64,000 nucleotides of DNA from Lewinellaceae bacterium (lineage in GTDB: Bacteria > Bacteroidota > Bacteroidia > Chitinophagales > Saprospiraceae): NCBI GenBank assembly GCA_020636355.1, contig JACJYB010000003.1, positions 186,001-250,000 on the forward strand. Reading direction: 5' to 3'. The notes under the pieces are model-generated. The model ran no database searches. It had not been told where the DNA came from and was given only the letters and a program-made list of their open reading frames with translations. Position 1 is the first letter of the stretch; each line of letters opens with the position of its first letter. A program made the translations under genes and the position numbers. Shown here piece after piece: positions 34,589-43,834 of this stretch.

Positions 34589-35185
34589 ATGATATTCGTT
34601 CAACATAGGGCGAGAATCATACTTACAGTACAAACCAAACGGCCGGTGGATGAAATTCAACTGATGATCCAGGTATCCCAGGGCGATCTGGCGAAGTTGG
34701 GCATACTCTATGAACGGTATAAACAATCGTTGTTCGGTTACTTCTATCGGGTTACCTGCGGAGACCACGCATTCAGTGAAGATATGGTCCATCAGGTCTT
34801 TGTACGAGTCCTGAAATACCGGAGCAGTTTTAAAGGTACCGGATCATTCGCCAAATGGGTGTTTCACATTGCGCATCATATCGCCGTTGATTATTCAAAA
34901 TCTTTTCGCCATTATGCAGGACCGGATTCCTTGGCTATCAAACCTTCCGGAGAACCGGACCCATATAAATCCCTGGAACAACAAGAGAAGATAATCCTGC
35001 TAAACCGGGCCCTGTCCAGGTTAAAGGAGGACGACCGGGAAGCCGTTACCCTGGCAAAAATTCAGGGCTTAAAGTATCAGGACATTGCAGCAATATTAGA
35101 TACAACTGAAGGAGCTGTACGCGTAAAAATTCACCGGGCACTCATCGAATTAAAAAAAATTTATTCTCAACTGGAAAGCACCTGA
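34589..35185 (+). CDS. ECF-type RNA polymerase sigma factor
   Basis: An extracytoplasmic-function sigma-70 protein (up to 198 residues). Region 2 is visible as LGILYERYKQSLFGYFYR ... AEDMVHQVF-like (SEDMVHQVFVRVLKYR), with FAKWVFHIAHHIAVDYSK. Region 4 is LSRLKEDDREAVTLAKIQGLKYQDIAAIL followed by the helix-turn-helix TTEGAVRVKIHRAL. The start is uncertain: ATG at 34589, GTG at 34646, or ATG at 34664; the conserved part begins near the last two. The next gene, a HEAT-repeat membrane protein, follows after 3 bp and is the likely anti-sigma partner. Confidence 0.9.
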   Translation: MIFVQHRARIILTVQTKRPVDEIQLMIQVSQGDLAKLGILYERYKQSLFGYFYRVTCGDHAFSEDMVHQVFVRVLKYRSSFKGTGSFAKWVFHIAHHIAVDYSKSFRHYAGPDSLAIKPSGEPDPYKSLEQQEKIILLNRALSRLKEDDREAVTLAKIQGLKYQDIAAILDTTEGAVRVKIHRALIELKKIYSQLEST

Positions 35186-35188
35186 CCT

Positions 35189-35872
35189 ATGGAAAATACA
35201 GATCCTAAGAGAAAGGAAATTGAGGAAGCAGAAAGACTGCTTGACCAGACTCCGATACCGGAACTCACAGAAAGCCTGGACCGGAAATTTTATGATTTTT
35301 TGGACGCGGCAATAACAACCAGGGACCAATTTCCTCAAAGATCGCGCACCGCTTTATACTGGTATGCTGTAGCCGCAGGGATCGCCTTGTTTGTAATGGG
35401 ATGGCTTGGTGGTTCGGTATTATCAACCCGCAATAAATCATCCGTTGAGATTACCGGTTTGTCCGGAGAAGTGCGGGACCTGCGTGAGTCATTGGCCTTG
35501 ACAATGATCCAGCAACCGCTGCCCGGAAAACGGATCCAAGCGATCAATATGCTGGCCGATATGAAGAACCCCGATGATAAAATTTATGCAACACTACTCA
35601 GTACCCTCAACCATGATCCGAACGACAATGTCCGGTTAGTAGCTCTGGAAGCCCTGGCAAAACATGTTGAAAACGACCAGGTAATGGCAGGGATGGTAGA
35701 AGCGATTGGGCAACAACAGACTTCGCCGGTGGTCCTCCTGCGGTTAACGGAACTAATGGCTCTCCTGGGTGAGAAAAGGGCACTACCGGTGCTGAAAACA
35801 ATCCTTGAAAAACCAGATTTGAATTACAACATTAAGACGCAGATCTATGAAACCGTTCAGGGCCTTAGTTAA
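35189..35872 (+). CDS. HEAT-repeat single-pass membrane protein, candidate anti-sigma factor
   Basis: A 227-residue protein with a charged cytoplasmic N-terminus (1-54), one transmembrane helix (about 55-78), a short coiled stretch (EVRDLRESLAL) and C-terminal HEAT-like repeats (about 105-225; NVRLVALEALAKHV, PVVLLRLTELMALLGEKRALPVLKTIL). It has no HxxxCxxC zinc anti-sigma motif. Its location immediately after an ECF sigma gene suggests it holds the sigma factor at the membrane and senses an envelope signal through the repeats; this is inference from context. Its end overlaps the next gene by 26 bp. Confidence 0.75.
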   Translation: MENTDPKRKEIEEAERLLDQTPIPELTESLDRKFYDFLDAAITTRDQFPQRSRTALYWYAVAAGIALFVMGWLGGSVLSTRNKSSVEITGLSGEVRDLRESLALTMIQQPLPGKRIQAINMLADMKNPDDKIYATLLSTLNHDPNDNVRLVALEALAKHVENDQVMAGMVEAIGQQQTSPVVLLRLTELMALLGEKRALPVLKTILEKPDLNYNIKTQIYETVQGLS

Positions 35873-36623
35873 CCATCGATTAGTTGTGGTTCGGGTATTG
35901 ATTCTCTTCGAAAGCGTGCTTTTCGCGAATTTCCAGCTTTCGGGTCAGACTCAAAAAGTACTTATTCCACTGGATCAGCCGGATCTTTCCGGAAAACTCA
36001 CCTTTGATAACCCGAAAGGATCCATATCAGTTACCGGTTATGATGGAAACATCATTGTCGTTACGGCCACCGCCAGATTTAACCAGAAGGATTCCAAAAC
36101 GCAAAACGATTGGAAACTCACTTACGATCAACAAGAGACCAATGTAATTCTTTATTGCAATGCTCAAGGCAATACCATTGACGTTGACATCAAAATACCT
36201 CGTCATTTCACCTTGCAACTGCGGTCGCGGGACAACGGGGATGTAATCGTAATACGGATCAATGGAGCAATCGAAGTAGACAATGCCCAGGGCTCAATAA
36301 TGCTGGATAATATTTCAGGCTCAGCCATACTAAATTCAGTCTACGGCAATATTACAGCCAGGTTTAAAGAGGTAAATCCGGATGATCCGATTATGGCAAC
36401 CACCATAGAAGGCGATATAGAACTGTCCTTGCCCGAAGCAACGCATGCGAATCTCAAACTGAATACTTCCCGCGGAAATATAATAAGTGTGTTTCCTTTG
36501 TTGGAAGCCGGACAGGAATCAAGTCCTTTATTTGACTGGAAATCGTCCAAGATCAATGGTGGAGGACCTGAATACATCCTGAGAACCTACAATGGTGACA
36601 TTCAAATCAAAAGATATTTGTGA
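35847..36623 (+). CDS. DUF4097-type beta-strand repeat protein
   Basis: A 258-residue protein with an N-terminal signal/anchor (about 14-35) and a repetitive beta-rich body: GSISVTGYDGNIIVVTA, NGDVIVIRINGAIEVDNAQGSIMLDNISGSA, and SVYGNITARF. This ladder of short strands separated by G/N turns is typical of the DUF4097 putative adhesin fold. The function is unknown. It starts inside the end of the HEAT-repeat gene, so it belongs to the sigma-factor operon and may be part of its regulon or signalling. Confidence 0.75.
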   Translation: MKPFRALVNHRLVVVRVLILFESVLFANFQLSGQTQKVLIPLDQPDLSGKLTFDNPKGSISVTGYDGNIIVVTATARFNQKDSKTQNDWKLTYDQQETNVILYCNAQGNTIDVDIKIPRHFTLQLRSRDNGDVIVIRINGAIEVDNAQGSIMLDNISGSAILNSVYGNITARFKEVNPDDPIMATTIEGDIELSLPEATHANLKLNTSRGNIISVFPLLEAGQESSPLFDWKSSKINGGGPEYILRTYNGDIQIKRYL

Positions 36624-36670
36624 TTTTCTGTAACGAATAATTCCGCATCCGGTTATTCCAATAAAAACAT

Positions 36671-37792
36671 ATGAAACCTATGAAATGGAATGTAAGAATG
36701 CTCACGCTAATGCTCTGGTTATGCGTGACAGCAATCGCCGTCAAGGCTCAAAATAAAGATATGATCCAGGGAAAGTGGGTCATGATCCTGGAGGACGGCA
36801 AATTAGAATTCACCTTAAAGCAGGACTGGAAAGGTGAACATGAGAACCGGTTTGAACATGACTTTCAGGCTTCCGATTTTGAAGGATACCAGATGGGTAC
36901 TAATGTTACCTTTTACCTGCGCAAGCCAGCAGGAACCATCACCTTCCAGGGGGAAGTTAAATCAGAAAATGGCTCCGGATCCTATTCTTTTGCTCCAAAT
37001 ATGGATTTTATCCACTCCATGACCAGCATGGGTTATCCTGAACTAGCTACTCAGGAAATGATGTTTCTCACCGTTAAAGGCACTGACCTGGACCACCTCC
37101 AGTCCATAAAAAAATTAGGCTATGGAAATCTCAACAGTGGTGATCTGATGGCATTCATTGCCTTGGATATAACACCTGCATTTATTCGTGATTTGCAGGA
37201 AGTCGGCTTAAAAGATCTGGCTGCCTCTCAGATCATCTCCAATAAGGCTTTAAAGATTGATGGTGCAAGAATTAAGCAACTAAAAAAAGCATTCGGGGAG
37301 GATCTCTCTCAGGAAGAGATCACTAGTCTGGTTGCCATGCAAGTTGATGAGCAGTATGTAGAGTCCGTACGTAAACTAGGATTCAATTTGTCCGCGGATA
37401 TGCTGGTTCAATTCAAAGCAATGCAAATCGATGCCACTTACATTGAAGACATGAAAAGATCAGGCTTTAAAAACCTTAATCCGGACATGCTGGTCCAGTT
37501 TAAAGCCCTGGGTATTACCCCTGCTTATCTTAAAGATCTTGCCTCACTTGGTTATGATGGCCTTTCCAATGAAGATATCGTCCAAATGAAGGTTGCAAAT
37601 ATTGATAAAGCCTACATAACAGAAATGAAAGAGGCGGGTTATCCAAACTTGACAGCATCTCAAATCGCCCAATTTAAACTCTTCAAAATCGATCAGCGAT
37701 TTATTGAAAAGGCAACCAACTTTAATGATGGTAAAAAGCCAAGTCCGGATAAATTAATTCAGATGAAGGCAACCATGGAGAGCCCACGGTAA
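36671..37792 (+). CDS. Secreted protein with ~29-residue helical repeats
   Basis: A 373-residue protein with a signal peptide (1-26, ending VKAQ), a beta-rich N-terminal part (about 27-115) and then about eight repeats of 28-29 residues, for example IDATYIEDMKRSGFKNLNPD and ITPAYLKDLASLGYDGLSNE, each followed by a hydrophobic VQFKAL-like stretch. Similar repeats occur at the C-terminus of some BlaR1/M56-type membrane proteins. No catalytic motif is seen. It lies 47 bp after the DUF4097 gene and ends at a strong hairpin, so it is probably the last gene of the sigma operon. Confidence 0.7.
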   Translation: MKPMKWNVRMLTLMLWLCVTAIAVKAQNKDMIQGKWVMILEDGKLEFTLKQDWKGEHENRFEHDFQASDFEGYQMGTNVTFYLRKPAGTITFQGEVKSENGSGSYSFAPNMDFIHSMTSMGYPELATQEMMFLTVKGTDLDHLQSIKKLGYGNLNSGDLMAFIALDITPAFIRDLQEVGLKDLAASQIISNKALKIDGARIKQLKKAFGEDLSQEEITSLVAMQVDEQYVESVRKLGFNLSADMLVQFKAMQIDATYIEDMKRSGFKNLNPDMLVQFKALGITPAYLKDLASLGYDGLSNEDIVQMKVANIDKAYITEMKEAGYPNLTASQIAQFKLFKIDQRFIEKATNFNDGKKPSPDKLIQMKATMESPR

Positions 37793-37828
37793 GCCATAAA
37801 TTGTCTATTGATTGACCTGTTGATAAAG

Positions 37829-37857
37829 AAGCCACCGGAGGCAAACACCGGTGGCTT
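37829..37857. terminator. Bidirectional terminator between the sigma operon and the SDR gene
   Basis: AAGCCACCGG (37829-37838) pairs with CCGGTGGCTT (37848-37857) around a 9-nt loop. T-rich sequence follows on both strands (TTTGAAATATTGTATTTT on plus; TTCTTTATC on minus), and genes converge on it from both sides. Confidence 0.8.
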
Positions 37858-37877
37858 TGAAATATTGTATTTTATAC

Positions 37878-38642
37878 TTAGAGGTTCATTCCTCCGGACA
37901 CCTCAATACGCTGCGCATTCACCCACCCTGCTTCCTCCGTGCAAAGGAAGGCGACGACACCACCAATATCATCCGGCAAACCTGCTCGTCCCAAAGCGGT
38001 AACGCTGGATATGTAAGCATTCAGTTCTTTATTGTCCCGGACATGTCCGCCGCCAAAATCCGTTTCTATTGCTCCGGGAGCAATGACATTAACAGCTATC
38101 TTCCGAGCTCCTAATTCCTTAGCCATGTATTTGGATAAGATCTCAATACCTCCTTTCATGGTAGCATAAGCTGCATATCCCGGAAGTGAAAAGCGAGCCA
38201 ATCCGGTGGAAAGATTGATTATTCGCCCTCCATCATTCAGGTACTGCAAAGCTTTTTGTGTCATGAAGAAAACACCTTTCAAATGAATGTTGACCATCGC
38301 ATCGAACTGTGTCTCTGTGGTTTCTGCAAACGGCGCGTACAGGCCAGTTCCCGCATTATTGATGAGAAAATCAAATTTAGGACTTCCGTAAGTAGCGCTT
38401 AGATAATTGGATAGTGATGTATAAAAAGCATCAAAAGTCGTGCTATCACTGGTATCAAGCTGCAAGGCAAAACCTTTCTGCCCGATCCGTTGGATTTCAG
38501 CAACCACCTCATCAGCTTGTACTTTGTTGGAGTGGTAAGTGATCACTACATCTGTTCCTTTTTTTGCAAGATGAATGGCCATATTGCGTCCAAGTCCCCT
38601 GCTTCCACCGGTAACCAGTGCGATTTTTTGTTTTGTGTTCAT
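37878..38642 (-). CDS. Short-chain dehydrogenase/reductase
   Basis: A 254-residue classical SDR: the cofactor motif TGGSRGLG (11-18), NNAG near residue 96, and the catalytic YxxxK in YAAYATMKGG. The start at 38642 (MNTKQKIALVTGG) is preferred over an ATG 33 bp upstream. It is an NAD(P)-dependent oxidoreductase of unknown substrate. An AraC-type regulator lies about 100 bp upstream on the same strand, which suggests local control. Confidence 0.88.
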   Translation of the reverse strand: MNTKQKIALVTGGSRGLGRNMAIHLAKKGTDVVITYHSNKVQADEVVAEIQRIGQKGFALQLDTSDSTTFDAFYTSLSNYLSATYGSPKFDFLINNAGTGLYAPFAETTETQFDAMVNIHLKGVFFMTQKALQYLNDGGRIINLSTGLARFSLPGYAAYATMKGGIEILSKYMAKELGARKIAVNVIAPGAIETDFGGGHVRDNKELNAYISSVTALGRAGLPDDIGGVVAFLCTEEAGWVNAQRIEVSGGMNL

Positions 38643-38743
38643 TAGTATTCTTTTTAATGCAATTGAATGACACAAAGTACCGTCAATTCAAGGATGCATC
38701 CCTTGTAAAATTCAATCACACCTTTGCAAATATCAAATCAGGG

Positions 38744-39670
38744 CTAGGAGCGGAATGCAAGCGGTGTTAGAGAGGTTTGCTTTTTAAAATAATTTGAAAA
38801 ATGAGCTACTTCTTCAAAACCAAGACTAAAGGCAATTTCTGAAACCGTCCAATCGGTTTGGCGAAGTAATATTTTTGCTTCCTGGATCATCCGGCCCCGA
38901 ATCAGGTCCGTAGTGGTTTTACCAGTCTGTTCTTTAAGTACTTTATTGAGGTGGTTGACATGAATGGCTAACCGCTCAGCATATTCGGTGGCGGAACGTA
39001 AGGGGCGATTATTTTGAGTTTCGATGGGAAACTGCCGTTCAAGGAGTTCGATGAATAAAGACACAATCCTTGATGAAGCATTCTGCTCTACCTGATCCGG
39101 TTGGAGTGGCTGCCACTTCTGCCCTAAGTGAATGAGCTCAAGAACATAACTGCGCAGCAAATCATATTTATACTCGTATTCCGAGGTGATTTCACGCTCC
39201 ATTTTCCGAAATATTTCCGCTGCTTCTGAAGCCTGACTTTCAGAAATCTCAAAAACCGGGAATCCTCCGGTACGAAATATCGGCAGTTCGTCCAGGAGGA
39301 CACCGCTTTTGTTTTTGACCATAAACGCTTCGGTAAAGACACAATAGGAACCGGATTGGACTTCATCCTCCGGCACCCAGTGATAAGGCACTTTCGGCGT
39401 TGCAAACAGTAAGGCATTCTGCTTGATGTTGATGATCTTATCAGCATACTCGGCGCGGTTTTTACCCCGGATAAGGCTGATCTTATAATAAGCCCGGCGA
39501 TCATAGGGCATAACCTGTTTGCGTTTGAATTCCCGGATGGTGTCAGCAATGTCAAAAACATTAAAATGCCCGATATCCTTGTGGATGTCCGGGGGCAGTA
39601 ATTCACTGATTTGACGACCGCTCTTTTCAGCTATTTCCTGATAAAAATCTTCCAGTGACCGGTTTCGCAT
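38744..39670 (-). CDS. AraC-family transcriptional regulator
   Basis: A 308-residue protein with an N-terminal cupin-like ligand domain (about 25-180; VPEDEVQSGSYCVFTEAFM) and a C-terminal double helix-turn-helix (about 205-308; YAERLAIHVNHLNKVLKEQTGKT, and LRQTDWTVSEIAFSLGFEEVAHFSNYFKKQTSLTPLAFR). It probably controls the SDR gene directly downstream. The ligand is unknown. Confidence 0.9.
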   Translation of the reverse strand: MRNRSLEDFYQEIAEKSGRQISELLPPDIHKDIGHFNVFDIADTIREFKRKQVMPYDRRAYYKISLIRGKNRAEYADKIINIKQNALLFATPKVPYHWVPEDEVQSGSYCVFTEAFMVKNKSGVLLDELPIFRTGGFPVFEISESQASEAAEIFRKMEREITSEYEYKYDLLRSYVLELIHLGQKWQPLQPDQVEQNASSRIVSLFIELLERQFPIETQNNRPLRSATEYAERLAIHVNHLNKVLKEQTGKTTTDLIRGRMIQEAKILLRQTDWTVSEIAFSLGFEEVAHFSNYFKKQTSLTPLAFRS

Positions 39671-39760
39671 GCGTTCTAACTTTTTGTAAAAATCAAATAT
39701 ACATCAATAGTTCGGTCGGTCAAACGGCTACCGGGTCCCTCCATGAAACTGAGTAAACAA

Positions 39761-39792
39761 AAAAGGGTCATCCCGACTGGAATGACCCTTTT
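39761..39792 (-). terminator. Intrinsic terminator of dnaK
   Basis: AAAAGGGTCAT (39761-39771) pairs with ATGACCCTTTT (39782-39792) around a 10-nt loop. Read on the minus strand the stem is followed by a T-tract. It sits 22 bp beyond the dnaK stop. Confidence 0.88.
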
Positions 39793-39813
39793 AATATGTT
39801 GCTTTTAGGAAGC

Positions 39814-41733
39814 CTATTTCTTATCGTCGACTTCTTCGAATTCGACGTCTGTAACATCTTCAGCGCCCTGATCACTGCTTCCATTGCTTTCGGCAGTGTG
39901 CTGAGCTCCGGCTCCCGGATCCGGTGCTCCTTGCTGAGCATTGTAAAGATCCTGGCTGGCTGCTTGCCATGCCGTGTTCAGGTTATTGGTTGCTGTATCA
40001 ATCCGGGTCAGATCTTCTGCTTTATGCGCATCTTTCAAATCGGCAACAGCTTTTTCAATCGCCTCTTTTTTATCGGCAGGGATTTTGTCGCCGTATTCCT
40101 TGATTTGCTTCTCGGTTTGAAAAATCAGACCATCGGCTGCATTCAACTTCTCGATACGTTCGCGCGCTGCTTTATCCGTTTCTGCATTGGCTGCAGCTTC
40201 AGCTTTCATCCGCTCGATTTCTTCTTTTGACAAACCGGTTGATGCTTCGATACGAATATTTTGCTTCTTGCCGGTTCCTTTATCCACTGCAGATACATTC
40301 AATATTCCGTTTGCATCCAGGTCAAAAGTCACTTCTACCTGAGGTACACCGCGCGGTGCGGGAGGAATACCATCCAGAATAAACCGTCCTACCGTCCGGT
40401 TATCCCGAGCCATCGGGCGTTCTCCCTGCAGGATGTGAATCTCAACGGAAGGCTGATTATCCGATGCCGTCGAATAAATTTTCGATTTTTTAGTTGGAAT
40501 CGTGCTATTGGATTCAATGACTACGTCGTACACGCCACCCATAGTTTCAATCCCAAGACTTAACGGCGTAACATCAAGCAACAAGACATCTTGTACATCA
40601 CCACTAAGTACGCCCCCCTGGATAGCAGCACCAACGGCAACCACTTCGTCCGGGTTTACACTTTTGTTCGGTTTCTTGCCAAAGAAGTCTTCAACAGCTT
40701 GCTGAATACGCGGGATCCGGGTGGAACCTCCCACAAGGATCACCTCATCCACGTCATTTTTTGACATGCCGGCATCTTTCAAAGCCTCTTCGCATGGCTT
40801 CAGCGTGCGCTGAACCAGACTATCGACCAATTGTTCAAATTTTGCCCGTGTCAGGCGTTGCTCCATGTGCTTGGGCACACCATCAACTGCCGTGATGTAA
40901 GGCAAAGTGATACTGGTCTCAGAACTGGAAGACAACTCGATTTTTGCGCGTTCTGCTGCATCTTTCAGACGTTGCAGAGCCATCGGATCTTTACGCAGGT
41001 CGAGGCCTTCATTCTTTTTGAATTCATCCGCCAGCCAGTCAATGATCACCTGGTCGAAGTCGTCACCACCGAGGTGGGTATCACCATTAGTAGATTTCAC
41101 TTCAAATACCCCATCACCCAATTCAAGGATGGAGATATCGAAGGTACCACCACCCAAGTCATAAACGGCGATGGTCATATCTTTGTGTTTCTTATCCAGG
41201 CCGTAAGCCAGGGCAGCAGCCGTTGGCTCATTAATGATTCGTTTTACGGTAAGACCGGCAATCTCTCCCGCTTCTTTGGTCGCCTGACGTTGGGAGTCAT
41301 TAAAATATGCCGGTACGGTAACCACCGCTTCCTTGATCTCCTGACCCAGAAAATCCTCAGCCACTTTCTTCATTTTCTGAAGGATCATTGCCGATATTTC
41401 CTGAGGAGAGTATTGACGACCGTCGATATCAATGCGTACGGTGTCATTACTGCCCTGTACCACTTTATAGGGCATGCGGCTTATTTCTTTATTCGATTCG
41501 GAGAACCGGGCACCCATAAAACGCTTGATGGAGGCAATGGTCCGCTGTGGATTGGTAATAGCCTGACGCTTTGCCGGATCTCCGATCTTACGCTCTCCAT
41601 TATCCATAAATCCTACAACCGAAGGAGTCGTACGGCGTCCCTCATCATTTGCGATGACTACCGGCTCATTCCCTTCCATCACGGCGACACAGGAGTTGGT
41701 GGTTCCTAAATCGATTCCGATTATTTTACCCAT
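39814..41733 (-). CDS. dnaK: Chaperone DnaK (Hsp70)
   Basis: A 639-residue ATP-dependent chaperone. The N-terminal ATPase domain begins MGKIIGIDLGTTNSCVAVMEG and has IINEPTAAALAYGLD, DLGGGTFDISIL and VGGSTRIPRIQ. The substrate domain has the LLLDVTPLSLGIET linker, and the acidic EEVDDKK tail closes the protein. It acts with DnaJ and GrpE, which are not in this window. It is monocistronic, with its own terminator and a 205-bp upstream gap that shows no clear CIRCE-type inverted repeat. Confidence 0.98.
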   Translation of the reverse strand: MGKIIGIDLGTTNSCVAVMEGNEPVVIANDEGRRTTPSVVGFMDNGERKIGDPAKRQAITNPQRTIASIKRFMGARFSESNKEISRMPYKVVQGSNDTVRIDIDGRQYSPQEISAMILQKMKKVAEDFLGQEIKEAVVTVPAYFNDSQRQATKEAGEIAGLTVKRIINEPTAAALAYGLDKKHKDMTIAVYDLGGGTFDISILELGDGVFEVKSTNGDTHLGGDDFDQVIIDWLADEFKKNEGLDLRKDPMALQRLKDAAERAKIELSSSSETSITLPYITAVDGVPKHMEQRLTRAKFEQLVDSLVQRTLKPCEEALKDAGMSKNDVDEVILVGGSTRIPRIQQAVEDFFGKKPNKSVNPDEVVAVGAAIQGGVLSGDVQDVLLLDVTPLSLGIETMGGVYDVVIESNSTIPTKKSKIYSTASDNQPSVEIHILQGERPMARDNRTVGRFILDGIPPAPRGVPQVEVTFDLDANGILNVSAVDKGTGKKQNIRIEASTGLSKEEIERMKAEAAANAETDKAARERIEKLNAADGLIFQTEKQIKEYGDKIPADKKEAIEKAVADLKDAHKAEDLTRIDTATNNLNTAWQAASQDLYNAQQGAPDPGAGAQHTAESNGSSDQGAEDVTDVEFEEVDDKK

Positions 41734-41938
41734 ATGATTCGTAGTTTTTCTATTCGTTGAATTGTTATGTCATTTCTTTGTAACCAAGAAGCATACCATC
41801 CACCAATTCATGACGTAATTGCAGTTTTAAGCTGACAAAGATGGACTGGGCCCCCTAAATGATTATGACAAAAAGGCAGATAGCCACCAGCCCATGGCAC
41901 ATGACCAGTCATCGGAGCCATATGCACCATGCAATTGA

Positions 41939-42895
41939 TTAGAAACCCAATAACCTGGTGTACGTACCGTATTGAAGCGAATCCAGGGATTCACCGGTCA
42001 GCTGAAACGGACCATTATTCGAAGTATATCTTGACGTAAAGACCCCGAGTCCGCCTTCCACATTGGAATAAGCCGGGATATTCTGAATTCCGGTGATGCC
42101 CTGTCCTGCCTGCAAGACTTGTTGTAATTCGACATAGGCAGCGGATCCACCCACAACCACCAGGTAGATGCCACTTAATGTCCTGCTTCCATCCGGCAAG
42201 GGCACCAATTTGCCAGCCAGATCCTGATAGAATGCCTCCCCTTCCAGCGAGGCACTGATTTGACCGGTGCTCAACTGAGGCAACAATACCTGCAAGTTGG
42301 CCGGCCCGGAGTCAGTCTGCTCTATGTAGCGAACCATCCAGGCTACTTCGTAGACGGAGGCATTGGAAGAGGATTGCCATCGAATGGCAATTTTTCGATT
42401 GAGTGACAAGAGTTCACTGGTACGGGGCTGGGTGACTGCAAAAGGCTCCACAATGGACGTTTCAGCAGATGCCACCCGGCCATGCTCGTCCGATAGAACA
42501 ATTACGTAAGACCTTGCTGGGTCAATCTGCATTTTTGTCACGTAAATGAAGTCGGAAAATGGTGCTAGTGGCTTCGATACCTCTGGTATTTGACTCCAAA
42601 GGATACGGTCCAAAGGATTCAATTGGCTGGAAGCAGCATCGCCGAAATCAGCCTCAAAAAATTGCGTATTCCGGTGAAGGCTATCCAAAAGATAGGCATC
42701 CGGACCGCCGTGATTCACCGGAAGCAATGCCGCCTCAATCCGGATCAATTGCAGGCTATCCGCAGCATCCAGCAACCCGTAGACTACCGGAAGACGTGAT
42801 TCTTCAGTTTCCACCACCAGCTCATTGGAGCAGCCGGCAATTAAGCTTAAAGAAATGATTAAATAAGAAATCTTCACGAGGAACAAACGGCTCAT
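41939..42895 (-). CDS. Lipoprotein, DUF4249-like
   Basis: A 318-residue lipoprotein with a signal peptide and lipobox (LSLIAGCSNE, Cys22). The start of the mature part, ESRLPVVYGLLDAADSLQLIRI, and the C-terminal GLGVFTSRYTS resemble DUF4249 proteins, which often sit with TonB receptors in Bacteroidota. No receptor is next to it here. The function is unknown. It is divergent from panB. Confidence 0.65.
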   Translation of the reverse strand: MSRLFLVKISYLIISLSLIAGCSNELVVETEESRLPVVYGLLDAADSLQLIRIEAALLPVNHGGPDAYLLDSLHRNTQFFEADFGDAASSQLNPLDRILWSQIPEVSKPLAPFSDFIYVTKMQIDPARSYVIVLSDEHGRVASAETSIVEPFAVTQPRTSELLSLNRKIAIRWQSSSNASVYEVAWMVRYIEQTDSGPANLQVLLPQLSTGQISASLEGEAFYQDLAGKLVPLPDGSRTLSGIYLVVVGGSAAYVELQQVLQAGQGITGIQNIPAYSNVEGGLGVFTSRYTSNNGPFQLTGESLDSLQYGTYTRLLGF

Positions 42896-42998
42896 AGCGA
42901 CACAAAGGTATACCGTTCCGGGAAAATTATGCTGCTTCCGGGCACTCCAAATAGGTTACGGTAATTTAGTAACTTCGGGGCCTTAAAATGGAACATTC

Positions 42999-43814
42999 AT
43001 GTCAGTCCACAATTCCATAAAACGAGTTACCACACACACACTTCAGGAGATGAAGAGCAAAGGAGAAAAGATCTCCATGTTAACCGCCTATGATTTTTCA
43101 ATGGCTCGGATCTACGATGAAGCCGGAATTGATGTCCTTTTGGTGGGAGATTCCGCATCCAATGTCATGGCTGGACATGAAACCACCCTCCCGATAACTC
43201 TGGACCAAATGATCTACCACGCCCAGAGTGTGGTAAGAGCTGTGAAAAGGGCTCTTATAGTGGTTGATCTCCCATTTGGTTCCTATCAGGGCAATTGGAG
43301 GGAAGCATTGAAGTCTGCCATACGGATTATGAAAGAGTCCGGAGCACATGCCATAAAATTGGAAGGTGGCGAAGAAATACAGGAATCGATAAAGCGCATA
43401 CTTTCAGCCGGGGTGCCGGTCATGGGGCATCTTGGCCTCACACCGCAGTCGATTTACAAATTTGGAACTTATGTAGTTCGTGCCAAGGAAGAAGAGGAAG
43501 CTGCCAAATTAAAGGCTGATGCCAAACTTCTGGATGAAATGGGTTGTTTTGCCCTGGTATTGGAAAAAATCCCCGCCCATCTGGCAAAAGCGGTTTCGGA
43601 GTCGGTTCACTTGCCAACGATCGGCATTGGTGCCGGCCCTGACGTCGACGGCCAGGTGTTAGTGAGTCACGACTTACTGGGAATCACGAAAGATTTTAAT
43701 CCCCGATTTTTGCGCAGATATTTAGACCTGTTTGATATGACAAAAGAGGCAGTTCAGCGTTATATATCCGATGTGAAAAATCGGGACTTCCCGAACGAAA
43801 ACGAATCTTATTAA
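42999..43814 (+). CDS. panB: 3-methyl-2-oxobutanoate hydroxymethyltransferase
   Basis: The first enzyme of pantothenate synthesis; it adds a hydroxymethyl group from 5,10-methylene-THF to 2-oxoisovalerate, a product of the ilv pathway also present in this window. The 271-residue product has the metal-site motif LVGDSASNVMAGHETT, KLEGG, and GHLGLTPQS with downstream GIGAGPDVDGQVLVSHD. It is the first gene of panB-mltG-DUF2142; mltG follows after 20 bp. Confidence 0.96.
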   Translation: MSVHNSIKRVTTHTLQEMKSKGEKISMLTAYDFSMARIYDEAGIDVLLVGDSASNVMAGHETTLPITLDQMIYHAQSVVRAVKRALIVVDLPFGSYQGNWREALKSAIRIMKESGAHAIKLEGGEEIQESIKRILSAGVPVMGHLGLTPQSIYKFGTYVVRAKEEEEAAKLKADAKLLDEMGCFALVLEKIPAHLAKAVSESVHLPTIGIGAGPDVDGQVLVSHDLLGITKDFNPRFLRRYLDLFDMTKEAVQRYISDVKNRDFPNENESY

Positions 43815-43834
43815 AAGGTTGAATTGAACTGCCA

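Noticed and set aside
34430..34792. A 120-codon minus-strand frame overlapping the ECF sigma gene
   Set aside because: It covers conserved region 2 of the sigma factor in reverse and has no recognisable domain.
40831..41709. A 292-codon open frame on the plus strand opposite dnaK
   Set aside because: Long frames antisense to hsp70 genes are a known effect of their codon use. It has no start context or family features, and dnaK on the other strand is unmistakable.
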